Shown here: in pieces, positions 26,501 to 33,780 of the stretch
Position numbering within the stretch: the first letter of the stretch is position 1
Layout: each line of letters begins with the position of its first letter
Assembly (NCBI RefSeq): GCF_009727155.1
Contig: NZ_WNWM01000002.1
Location: 2,542,001 to 2,606,000 of the forward strand
From: Pseudoduganella dura
GTDB taxonomy: Bacteria; Pseudomonadota; Gammaproteobacteria; Burkholderiales; Burkholderiaceae_D
Direction of reading: 5' to 3'
DNA: 64,000 bases
Translations under genes and position numbers: made by a program
The notes under the pieces: generated by a model
What the model was told of the DNA's origin: nothing
The model's input: only the letters and a program-made list of their open reading frames with translations
Database searches by the model: none

Positions 26501-28169
26501 GGATCTTCAGGTCGGCGATCATCTGCGCCAGCCGCGCCGCCGGCAGCCGCACGTCGAGCGGCGCATAGGCGCAGCCCAGGCGCGCGATCGCCACCAGGGC
26601 CGCGATCATCGGCACGCACGGTTCGAACGCGAACGCCACCGTGCCGCTCGGCTTCACGCCGGCCGCCAGCAGGCGCATCGCGATGCGGCGCGCATGCAGG
26701 TCGAGCTCGCGGTACGTGGCGCGCTCCGCGCCGGCGGCAACGGCGAGCGCGTGGGGGCGCTCTTCCACCTGCCGGGCCAGCAGTTCGCCCAGTTCGGCAT
26801 TTTCACTGCCGGCGGCGGGACGGTGATTCCAGCCATCCTGCAGCGCCAGGTCGGCGGCGGGCGCGATGGCCAGCGTGCCGGCCGGCGCATCGGTATCGGC
26901 CAGCATCCCGTCCAGCAGCGTGCGGTAATGTTCCAGCATGCCCGCCACGGCGGCGCCGTCGAGCTGGCGCGCGTCGTACAGCGCCTTGACGCGCATGCGG
27001 CCCACCGGGTCGATGACGACGGCCAGCGGGAAGCTGGTCTGCTGCCACACGGTGACGTCGGGCAGGCTCACGCCTTCCGTGTACGGGAACGACTCGATCG
27101 CCAGCATTGAATCGAAGAGTGCCCGGCCGCGCGGCACGCCGCTCCAGCCGGCGATATCCGTCAGCGATGCGTGTTCGTGCTCCCGCTGCGCCACCAGCTC
27201 GGCGCCGAGGCGCGCGGCGAACGCGCGCACCGGCTCGGCCGGGTCGATGCGCACGCGCACCGGCACCGTGTTGATGAACAGGCCGATCATCGCATCGGCC
27301 CCTTCCAGCTCGGCCGGGCGGCCGGCCACGGTGGCGCCGAACACCACGTCGTCCTCGCCGCTGTAGCGCGCCAGCAAATGCGCCCAGGCCGCCTGCAGCA
27401 GCGTGCCCGGCGTGACCCGCAGCGCGCGGGCCGTTTCGCGCAGCCGCGCACCCAGCGCTTCGCCCAGCTCGATGGTCGCACTGGCGCCCTGCGCCGCAGT
27501 GCTAAAATCTCCATCGCCGGCCGCGCGGACCAGGCCGAGCGGCGTGGGCGCATGGAAACCGCGCAGGCGGCAGCGCCAGAACTCTTCCGCCGCCTTCATG
27601 TCGCGGCCGTTCAGCCACGCCAGGTAGTCGCGGTAGGCCGGCGCGGGCCGCGGCTGCCAGTCTTCGCCCGCCTCCAGCGCGGCGTAGGCGGCGCGCACGG
27701 CGCCCAGCACCGCGAATGCCGACCAGCCGTCCAGCAGGATGTGGTGATAGGTCCAGAACACCACGCTGTGATCCGCGCGGTGCAGCAGCGCCTGGCGCAG
27801 AAGCGGGGGCCGGCGCAGGTCGAAGCCGCGTGCCGCCTCTTCCGCGCGCAGGGTGTCGAGCCGCGCGGCGAACGCCGCATCGTCGTCGCCGGCGGCATCG
27901 ATCTCGCGCACGTCCATCGCGGCTTCCTTCATCACCACCAGCAGCGGGTGGTCGAGCCCCTCCCATGCGATCGCCGCGCGCAGCGGCGGATGGGCCGCCA
28001 GCGCCATGTTCCATGCCCGCTGCCACAGCGCCGCGTCGATCCGCGCCGGCGCCGGGCAGGCGAACTGCTCCACGTAGACGCCGCTGCCCGGCGCCTCCAG
28101 CGTGTGGAACAGCATCCCCTGCTGCAGGGGCGTCAGGCGGTGCACTTCGAAAATGTCCTTCTTGTTCAT
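20586..28169 (-). CDS. NRPS C-A-T-C-A-T-R, terminal module with reductase release
   Basis: 2527 aa. Domains: C1 (about 10-440; HHILLDG at 142), A1 (about 455-975; pocket read as D-L-K-N-F-G-T-D-L-K, which I cannot assign), T1 (LGGHS, Ser1023), C2 (about 1090-1520; HHIATDG at 1222), A2 (about 1540-2035; pocket D-A-L-W-I-G-G-T-F-K, one residue from the classic valine code), T2 (LGGNS, Ser2082) and a thioester reductase R (about 2155-2500; TGATGFVGAYL, YNASKWVSELM). No epimerase is present, so both residues should remain L. R domains release the chain by NADPH reduction to an aldehyde, sometimes on to an alcohol. C1 must accept a polyketide donor from the KS-AT-KR-DH-ACP protein. The A1-T1 linker and the A1 core hold small in-frame duplications. 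Confidence 0.95.
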   Translation of the reverse strand: MNKKDIFEVHRLTPLQQGMLFHTLEAPGSGVYVEQFACPAPARIDAALWQRAWNMALAAHPPLRAAIAWEGLDHPLLVVMKEAAMDVREIDAAGDDDAAFAARLDTLRAEEAARGFDLRRPPLLRQALLHRADHSVVFWTYHHILLDGWSAFAVLGAVRAAYAALEAGEDWQPRPAPAYRDYLAWLNGRDMKAAEEFWRCRLRGFHAPTPLGLVRAAGDGDFSTAAQGASATIELGEALGARLRETARALRVTPGTLLQAAWAHLLARYSGEDDVVFGATVAGRPAELEGADAMIGLFINTVPVRVRIDPAEPVRAFAARLGAELVAQREHEHASLTDIAGWSGVPRGRALFDSMLAIESFPYTEGVSLPDVTVWQQTSFPLAVVIDPVGRMRVKALYDARQLDGAAVAGMLEHYRTLLDGMLADTDAPAGTLAIAPAADLALQDGWNHRPAAGSENAELGELLARQVEERPHALAVAAGAERATYRELDLHARRIAMRLLAAGVKPSGTVAFAFEPCVPMIAALVAIARLGCAYAPLDVRLPAARLAQMIADLKIRHLVTDNAHAALFDVPGLTVLLTGYEDNEDHIDGMRGGQGGKAGGRGGVAQWPAVRTDRILYVIHTSGSTGKPKAAGVYHDSFTRFLQWWNGEFGFEAGEGCLLVNKITFDLAQKCVWGALTTGGALHLAPTRHFDPLLAREMVREHRIAWINCTPSMAYALAEAEPAHHEPLASLRRLFVGGEPVDKRRLAPWLLSPACRAELINTYGPTECTDLCTTHRFTRDEFVDLAAPVTVGSVLPGLAVHVLDRFGNRLPLGVTGEVAIAGGSVGTGYLNNARMSAEKFLPDPFLPDPSMNGKRLYLTGDLGYFRPDGTLVVHGRVDFQVKLRGYRIELDAIGHELRGHPQVLDAVAGVAPDGQRLVAWVVPAEGGAWSAALQQACRAYLAERLPEYMVPAQYVPLDALPLNANGKLDRGALPVPPANDSSGARIAPRDAIETQLAAIWAAVLGNEDFGVTDNFFDLGGHSLSITQAYARLQKVFGVRVPLSTLFEHPTIEGQAAALRAAGANTCANTCAGAGQAVPNAPAIVAGPRPERVPLSFSQSRLWFLHQYDPSSMAYHVPNALPLAGQVDGAALQRSLDWLHARHETLRTRFPEADGTPWQEVMPPATVPFAVDDLRGAADAAARLSAIATGEAAQPFDLHNGPVARYRLAQTDERAVLFVTLHHIATDGWSMDVMMRELSTAYAAFAGGGAPVAAPLPVQYADYALWQRADLAGDKLGSLVDWWRGALEGSQPHIALPYDLPRPAERSTRGGLHVSHIPAATCAALRRVADGAGATAFMTWLALYDLLLFRFSGQHDFNVGSPIANRGLEETEGLIGFFVNTLVLRARVEGTQSFTALLDDVQRTARGAYDHAELPFELLVDQLNPPRSASTLPFFQVGFALQRAYEDTSLIDSTEWISRFDLQLVLYEGADGGLRAHWEYSSDLFQPETVARLADAFALLAGQVALAPDRPLRDYRLLEAPRREQMLALAQGARPTLPAATVHGLFAQQAALAPAHIALVQGDAQLSYDELNRRANRLAHHLLAQGAGRGRVIGLALPRTPQLIVALLAVLKAGGAYLPLDTEYPRERIAWMLENAQAAAVITDADGAALLPPFGGEVVRIDDAKIATRSDANPDLPHDPLSLAYLMYTSGTTGRPKGVMIGHRSIVRLVRGTDFADLSAGRTFLQYAPVGFDASTLEIWGCLLNGGRLVQAPAGVVGLDGLAALIGRQRIDTLWLTATLFNSMVDQYPHALAGVRQLITGGEAMSPAHAARALRAMEANGGVLVNGYGPTECTTFAATHRVTEDDVHGNAVPIGRPIANTATYVLDDTMEPVPVGVAGELYIGGAGVAQGYLNAPEQNAERFVADPFARDGELRGSRLYRTGDKVRWNAGGELEFLGRMDEQVKIRGYRIEPAEIEAHLAAHPAVTGALVLALGEGVDKRLVAYVTGTDLSPATLRDWLAQRLPAFMVPASYVVLERWPVTANGKVDRRALPLPDADAAGVGDYVAPATPTEQAVAEVWAALLGVERVGATADFFALGGNSLTATQLVAKVRSALGHTVTLPEFFAEPTVRAMAFRIDHADEARARDAAESWLDGEAESAIALPAPLPPVASGLEHVLLTGATGFVGAYLVAEILDQWPRVTLHCHVRAADAEAGLRRLRDNLTQYGLWRDAFAPRLRIVTTDLSRERLGMDGDAYAALAHDVDLVVHNASRLNHVLPYHALRHDNVEPTRRLLELAATAKRKGFVYVSTAGVLQGEGTGGTVDEDFAVESKGQSAREGYNASKWVSELMVRRAVRAGIPARIVRLGRVVVDSRTGTGRTDDFVALFVRTCLQVGSYPDRPLVEQCIAVDHAARAITALAADYTGTGVHHLIGDDRRDWSRLLPDFVDCAGAGLRRVPIREWVDAIKEHSAVEPLPFAPYLFWWDTDAGAPEEKRLKIREAQTVRRLAALGVRESRIGADAWQNYLAAIFAAEGRTATPRKRGFFG
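24948..24982 (-). repeat. 12-bp direct repeat in the T1-C2 linker
   Basis: GGCACAGGTATT occurs twice in a row, followed by a partial third copy (GGCACCGG). It encodes ANTCANTCAGAG on the minus strand, within the flexible linker between carrier domain 1 and condensation domain 2. In frame; probably slippage. Confidence 0.75.
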
Positions 28170-28196
28170 GCCGTTCTCGCTTGGTTCGGTACAGGG

Positions 28197-31100
28197 TCAG
28201 TCGGCCAGCGCATCGAGCACTGCTTCCAGGTCGTGGGCGGTGTCCGCCGCGACGGATTCCGCCGGGACCGCCGGCGTGGCGGGAGAGGGGGACGAAGCGG
28301 CGGCGGCATCGGCGGCGGCGGCCACCGCGGCCAGCTCGGCCACCGTCTGGTGCTCGAACAGCTGGTTCGGCTTGAGCAGCACGCCGTGCTTGCGGGCGTG
28401 CGACACCACCTGGATGCCGATCACGGAATCGATGCCCAGGTCGAAGAAGTTGTCGTGGATGCCCACCGGCGTGATGCCCAGCGCGCCTTCGATGACGGCC
28501 ACCAGCACCTCCTCGATGGCGTTGGTGGGCGGCGCCACGCACACATCCTCGCGCACGATCCTGGCCTTCTGCTCGCCGGCCTTGGCGGCTTCGGCCAGGC
28601 GGGCGGCGCGCATCCGGCGCAGCAGGGCGTCGACCGGGTGCGGGTTCAGGATCCAGTGCCCGCCGCCCTTCAGCGCCAGCGCCCGGGCGAACAGCGCGCG
28701 GCCTTCCTGCGGCGAGATCGAGCCGTCGTCGACTGCCGGCGCGGCGGCGGGCCTGGCGTCGAGCGCGCCGGCGGGTACCCGGCGCAGCTGGAAGTCGGCC
28801 ACTTCCGCCAGCGGCGTGCCGTCCGGCGCGTACAGCGCGATATCGAAGCGCAGCACGTCGCGGTCGGCCGACATGCCGCGGTACTGCACGTGGCTGTACA
28901 GGCGCTCGCCGAGCCGGCCGTGCACCTTCAGCGCGCCATACGTGAACGGCAGGTATTCGTCTTCCAGCCCCAGGTCGAGCCGCGCCAGCAGGTGGCCGGT
29001 GATCGGACCGGTGGCCATGTCGAGCAGGGCGGGATGCAGGCCCAGCGCCGCATCGTCGGCCACGCCGTCGGGCAGCGCCAGTTCGCCCAGCAGTTGCCGG
29101 CCGCCGAGGCGGATGCGGCGCACCACCTGCCAGTGGCGGCCCAGGTCCAGGAAGCCCTCGCCCACCATCGCCGCCGCGCCGCCGGGGAACTCCAGCACCT
29201 CGTCGCGGCACTCCTCGGCGATGGTGGCGAGATCGGCTGCCGGCGCGGCGTCAGCGCCGCCGGCAACCACCGCCGACAGCACCGGCGCGTCGCCTTCGCG
29301 CACTTCAATGGCATAACCGCCGGCATGGCCATTGCCGGCCGGCTGGAGCACCACCTCCACCGTGACCAGCCGGTCGGCCGGCACGAACAGCGGGCGGTAG
29401 AAGAACACGTCGGACAGCGTGCACGCACCGTCGGCACCGGCCGTTTCCCGCCAGGCGGCGCGCACCATCTCGATCAGCGCGGTGCCCGGCATCACGGGAA
29501 TGCCGTTGATGCGGTGATCCTGCAGCGCCCAGTGGTCCTGCGCCCGCAGGTGGGCGGTGAAGCGCACCGCACCACTCTCTTCCGTCCGGCCGAACAGGTA
29601 CGGGTGGCCGAGGGCGCGGCCGGCCGGAAGGTCCGGTGCGGAAGCCGTGTGGCCCATCGCCACGGCCATCCCCACTTCGCGCCAGCCGCCATAGGCCAGC
29701 GACAGGGTGCGGCGGCCGCGCGCGCTGCGGCTGCGCGCGAACGCATCGAGGAAGGCGTTGGCGGCCGCGTAGTCGGCCTGGCCCACGCCGCCGATCGTGC
29801 CGAACAGCGACGACACGGCAACGAAGAAGTCCAGCGGCTGGCCGGCCAGCGATTCTTCCAGCGCCAGGGCGCCGAGCACCTTCGGCGCCAGCACGGCATC
29901 GGCCTGTTCGCGGGTCTTCAGCGCCATCACGCCGGCGCCGGCGATGCCGGCCGCATGCACCACGCCGCACACCGGCGGCAGCGCCGCCACCACGCGAGCC
30001 ACCATCGCGCGCACGTCGGCGGCACTGGCGATATCGCAGCGCTCGGTGACGACACGCACGCCGCGCGCTGCCATCCGCTGCAGGCGGCGGATGCGCGCGG
30101 CACCCGCAGCATCGTCCGGATGCGCGGCCAGCCAGGCGTTCCAGCCATCCTGCGGCGGCATGCCGCTGCGGCCCACGAGCACCAGGTTGCGCGCGCCCCG
30201 CTCGACCAGCACTTCGGCGAATTCCAGTCCCAGGCCACCGAGGCCGCCGGTCACGATGTACGTGCCGTCGGCCGCCAGCGCCGCGGGCACCGCCGGTTCA
30301 GGCACCGTCATCGTTTCGACGTGCGCCAGCCAGCGGGCGCCGTGGCGCGCGGCCACGAACTGCTCGCCGGGGCCGGCCGGCGCATGCGGTTCGGCATCGA
30401 GGCGGGCCAGCTCGTCGAGCACCAGCTGCGGCACGTCGCCGGCGGTGCCGGCATCGAGCACGCGGCCGAACAGCGCGCGGCATTCGTGGCCGATCGACAG
30501 GTGCGCGCCCAGCAGCGTGGCCTTGACGGCGTCGACCGCTTCGCCCGGCTGCACGTCGAACAGTTCGGACACCACCGACAGCAGCGGCAGCCGGGCCGTC
30601 GCGCCGTTGCCGAACGCCTGCGCGAGCGCCAGCAGCGTGTGGAAGCCCTGCTCCATCGTGGCGGCGCCGTTGGCCGGCGTGTCGCCGCCATGGGCCGGCA
30701 GCAGCCAGGCGTGCACGATGACATCCGGCTGGCCGGCATGCGCCGCCAGCTGTTCCCAGTCCGCCGCCACGGCCGGGCGCACCCAGTAGGCGTCCAGGTC
30801 GGTCACGCCGAACGCCGGGCCGGGCTCGGCGCACGCCACGGTGGCACCGGTGCCGCGCAGCGCGGCGGCCAGCGCGTTGCCCTGCGCATCGTCGTGCGCC
30901 AGCAGCAGCACGCGCCGGCCGGCCAGCGCCGGCACCGCTTCCAGCCACGGCTGGCGGCGCCAGGAAGCCGCGTGGAACCACTCGCCCAGGTCGGCGCCGC
31001 GGCGCAGGTTCCCGTCCCCCTGCATGCCGTCCGGCGCGGCCGGCGGTTCCATCCAGTGGCGCTCGCGGGCGAACGGATAGGTGGGCAGCGAGATGCGCCG

Positions 31101-33749
31101 GCCCAGGTTGCCCGCGTCGACCGCCGCGTAATCGAGCGCGTGGCCGGCCGCCCACAGGTTGCCCAGCCCCTGCAGCAGGAAGCGGTCGCCGGCCATCGCG
31201 TCCTGCGGGTGGCGCATCAGCGGCACGGCAACCGCCGCCGGTTTCGCGCCGGCCGCCGCGCCTGCCCCCGTCAGATGGCGCACGAAGGTGCTCAGCACGC
31301 CGGCCGGCCCGGCTTCGACGAGGAAGCCGAAGCCGTCCTTCACCAGCGTTTCCACGCCGGCCTGGAACAGCACCGGCGACAGCAGGTGGCGCACCCAGTA
31401 ATCCGGATCGCCCGCCTCGGCAGCGGTCAGCCAGGTGCCGGTGACGTTGGAGACGACCGGGATGGCCGGCGCGCGCGGCGCGGCGGCGGCGACGGCGGCG
31501 CGGAACTCGGCGGCCAGCGGACGCATCATCGCCGAATGGAACGCGTGCGACGTCTGCAGCTTGCGGGCGCCCACGCCGGCCGCTTCCAGCTCGGCGGCCA
31601 GCGCGTCGATCGCCGCCAGCGGGCCGGACACCACGCTGGCGCGGGGGCTGTTGACGGCGGCCAGTTCGATTTCCTCGCGCAGCCATGCCCGTGCCACGTC
31701 TGCTCCGCCGCCGATCGACAGCATGCCGCCGGCCGGCATCGCCTGCATCAGCCGGCCGCGCAGCGCCACCAGGCGCAGTGCGTCGTCCAACGCGAACACG
31801 CCGGCCAGCGTGGCGGCCACGTATTCGCCCAGGCTGTGACCCAGCAGCGCGGCCGGCTCGATCTGCCACGCCCGCAACTGCGAAGCCAGCGCATACTCGA
31901 CGGTGAACAGCGCCGGTTGCGCATAGCGGGTTTCGCGCAACTTCGCGTTGGCTGCCTCGTCACCCTGTTCGGCCAGCAGCAGCGCGGCCAGGTCGGTGTC
32001 CACGTGCTTCGCCAGCGTGGCGCAGCACGTGTCGAACGTGGCGCGGAATGCCGGGAACAGCGCGTGCAGCTCGCGCGCCATGCCGGCGTATTGCGCGCCC
32101 TGGCCCGTGAACAGCAGCGCCAGCTTTTTCGCGGCCGGCAGCGCGGCCACCTTGCCCGGCTCCTGCGCCAGCGCCTTCAGGCCTTCGACCAGCGCGGCCG
32201 TGCCGTCCGCCGCGATGGCGCCGCGCATGTCGAACGCGCGGCGGCCCTCCTGCAGCGTGAACGCCACGTCGTCCAGGTCCGTTTGCGGATGGCGTTCGAG
32301 GAAGTGCGCCAGCTGGCCGGCGGCGCGGCCGAGCGCGCCGGGCGTCTTGGCCGACAGCGGGAACACGCGCAGCTTGCGGCCGGACATCGTGGGTTTCGTG
32401 ACCGGCGGCTCTTCCAGGATCAGGTGCGCGTTGGTGCCGCCGATGCCGAACGAGCTCACCGCCGCCACGCGCTTGCTGCCCGGCGCCGCGCGCCACTCGT
32501 TGAGTTTGTCGTTGACGAAGAACGGGCTGGCGGCGAAGTCGATGCGCGGGTTCGGCGCCTCGAAGTGCAGGCTGGGCGGCACGATGCCGGTGCGCGCGGC
32601 CATGGCGGCCTTCATCACGCCGGCCACGCCGGCGGCGGGCGCCAGGTGGCCCACGTTGGTTTTCACGGAACCGATCGCGCAATATGCGTTCTTCGCGGTG
32701 TGCTGTCGGAAGGCGCGCGTGAGCGCCGTGATCTCGATCGGGTCGCCCAGCGCCGTGCCGGTGCCGTGCGCCTCGATGTAGCCGATTTCTTCCGGATGGG
32801 TGCCGGCCATCTTCAGCGCACGGGTGATCGCGGCCACCTGGCCGTCGATGCCGGGCGCCGTGTAGCCGGCCTTGTGCGAGCCGTCGTTGGTGACGGCCGA
32901 GCCGCGGATCACGGCATGGATGTTGTCGTCGTCCGCGATGGCGTCTTCCAGGCGCTTGAGCACGATGACACCCACGCCGCCCTCGGCGAACACGGTACCC
33001 TTGGCATCGGCGTCGAAGGCGCGGATGCGGCCGTCGTTCGAGTTCATGCTGCCCTCGGTGTACTGGTAGCCGAGGCCGGACGGCACGGTGGCCATCGAGC
33101 CGCCGGCCAGCGACAGGTCGCATTCGCCGGCGCGCAGCGCCTGGCAGGCCATGTGGATCGCCACCAGCGACGTCGAACACGCGGTCTGCACGGTGACCGA
33201 CGGGCCGGTGAGGTTCAGCTTGTAGGCGACGCGGTTGCTCAGGTAATCCGGTTCGTTGCCGATGCCGGCGATCAGGTCGCGGTCCGATGCGCACATCACT
33301 TCGCGGTTGCTGTACACGTTGTTCAGGAAATAGCGCGACAGGCCGGTGCCGGCGAACACGGCGCCCACGCCGTGGTAGCCGTCCGGCGCGTAGCCGGCAT
33401 CTTCCATGGCGGCCCACGAGGCTTCCAGGAACAGCCGCTGCTGCGGATCGATCAGCTCGGCCTCGTTCGGCGAGTAGCCGAAGAAGCCGGCATCGAACTT
33501 GTCGACATCGGGCAGGTGGTAGCCGGCGCCGACCCAGTTGCCGCCGCCGACCTGGCGTTCCACGTACGGCACGGTCAGGTAATCGTGGGCATCGATGCCG
33601 GCGCGGATCTCGCCGGGCGTGTAGTGCTTCAGCGCGCTGCGGCTTTCGCACAGCATGTTCCAGAACTGTTCCACGTCCGGTGCGCCCGGGAAGCGGCCGC
33701 TCATGCCGACGATGGCGATCTTGCCCGAGTACTGTTGATTCTCTTTCAT
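28197..33749 (-). CDS. Type I PKS module KS-AT-KR-DH-ACP
   Basis: 1850 aa from the ATG at 33749 (AGGGGAA before it). Domains: KS (about 8-440; active Cys191 in VQTACSTSLVAIH, later EAHGTGT and VKTNVGH), AT (about 540-840; GHSLGEYVA with Ser639; HAFHS at 735-739 indicates malonyl-CoA), a structural and catalytic KR (about 920-1370; TGGLGGLG, active-site Tyr in GQADYAAANAF), a C-terminal DH-like domain (about 1380-1660; H1412-x3-G-x4-P) and ACP (LGIDS, Ser1775). The order KR before DH is reversed from ordinary modular PKS. The second DH motif reads HPALLDMATG, with the usual Gln/His after Asp missing, so dehydration is uncertain. Expected output: malonate extension with ketoreduction, possibly to an alkene. 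Confidence 0.93.
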   Translation of the reverse strand: MKENQQYSGKIAIVGMSGRFPGAPDVEQFWNMLCESRSALKHYTPGEIRAGIDAHDYLTVPYVERQVGGGNWVGAGYHLPDVDKFDAGFFGYSPNEAELIDPQQRLFLEASWAAMEDAGYAPDGYHGVGAVFAGTGLSRYFLNNVYSNREVMCASDRDLIAGIGNEPDYLSNRVAYKLNLTGPSVTVQTACSTSLVAIHMACQALRAGECDLSLAGGSMATVPSGLGYQYTEGSMNSNDGRIRAFDADAKGTVFAEGGVGVIVLKRLEDAIADDDNIHAVIRGSAVTNDGSHKAGYTAPGIDGQVAAITRALKMAGTHPEEIGYIEAHGTGTALGDPIEITALTRAFRQHTAKNAYCAIGSVKTNVGHLAPAAGVAGVMKAAMAARTGIVPPSLHFEAPNPRIDFAASPFFVNDKLNEWRAAPGSKRVAAVSSFGIGGTNAHLILEEPPVTKPTMSGRKLRVFPLSAKTPGALGRAAGQLAHFLERHPQTDLDDVAFTLQEGRRAFDMRGAIAADGTAALVEGLKALAQEPGKVAALPAAKKLALLFTGQGAQYAGMARELHALFPAFRATFDTCCATLAKHVDTDLAALLLAEQGDEAANAKLRETRYAQPALFTVEYALASQLRAWQIEPAALLGHSLGEYVAATLAGVFALDDALRLVALRGRLMQAMPAGGMLSIGGGADVARAWLREEIELAAVNSPRASVVSGPLAAIDALAAELEAAGVGARKLQTSHAFHSAMMRPLAAEFRAAVAAAAPRAPAIPVVSNVTGTWLTAAEAGDPDYWVRHLLSPVLFQAGVETLVKDGFGFLVEAGPAGVLSTFVRHLTGAGAAAGAKPAAVAVPLMRHPQDAMAGDRFLLQGLGNLWAAGHALDYAAVDAGNLGRRISLPTYPFARERHWMEPPAAPDGMQGDGNLRRGADLGEWFHAASWRRQPWLEAVPALAGRRVLLLAHDDAQGNALAAALRGTGATVACAEPGPAFGVTDLDAYWVRPAVAADWEQLAAHAGQPDVIVHAWLLPAHGGDTPANGAATMEQGFHTLLALAQAFGNGATARLPLLSVVSELFDVQPGEAVDAVKATLLGAHLSIGHECRALFGRVLDAGTAGDVPQLVLDELARLDAEPHAPAGPGEQFVAARHGARWLAHVETMTVPEPAVPAALAADGTYIVTGGLGGLGLEFAEVLVERGARNLVLVGRSGMPPQDGWNAWLAAHPDDAAGAARIRRLQRMAARGVRVVTERCDIASAADVRAMVARVVAALPPVCGVVHAAGIAGAGVMALKTREQADAVLAPKVLGALALEESLAGQPLDFFVAVSSLFGTIGGVGQADYAAANAFLDAFARSRSARGRRTLSLAYGGWREVGMAVAMGHTASAPDLPAGRALGHPYLFGRTEESGAVRFTAHLRAQDHWALQDHRINGIPVMPGTALIEMVRAAWRETAGADGACTLSDVFFYRPLFVPADRLVTVEVVLQPAGNGHAGGYAIEVREGDAPVLSAVVAGGADAAPAADLATIAEECRDEVLEFPGGAAAMVGEGFLDLGRHWQVVRRIRLGGRQLLGELALPDGVADDAALGLHPALLDMATGPITGHLLARLDLGLEDEYLPFTYGALKVHGRLGERLYSHVQYRGMSADRDVLRFDIALYAPDGTPLAEVADFQLRRVPAGALDARPAAAPAVDDGSISPQEGRALFARALALKGGGHWILNPHPVDALLRRMRAARLAEAAKAGEQKARIVREDVCVAPPTNAIEEVLVAVIEGALGITPVGIHDNFFDLGIDSVIGIQVVSHARKHGVLLKPNQLFEHQTVAELAAVAAAADAAAASSPSPATPAVPAESVAADTAHDLEAVLDALAD

Positions 33750-33780
33750 CTGAATTCCCCTGAATATGGTCATCGTGTGA

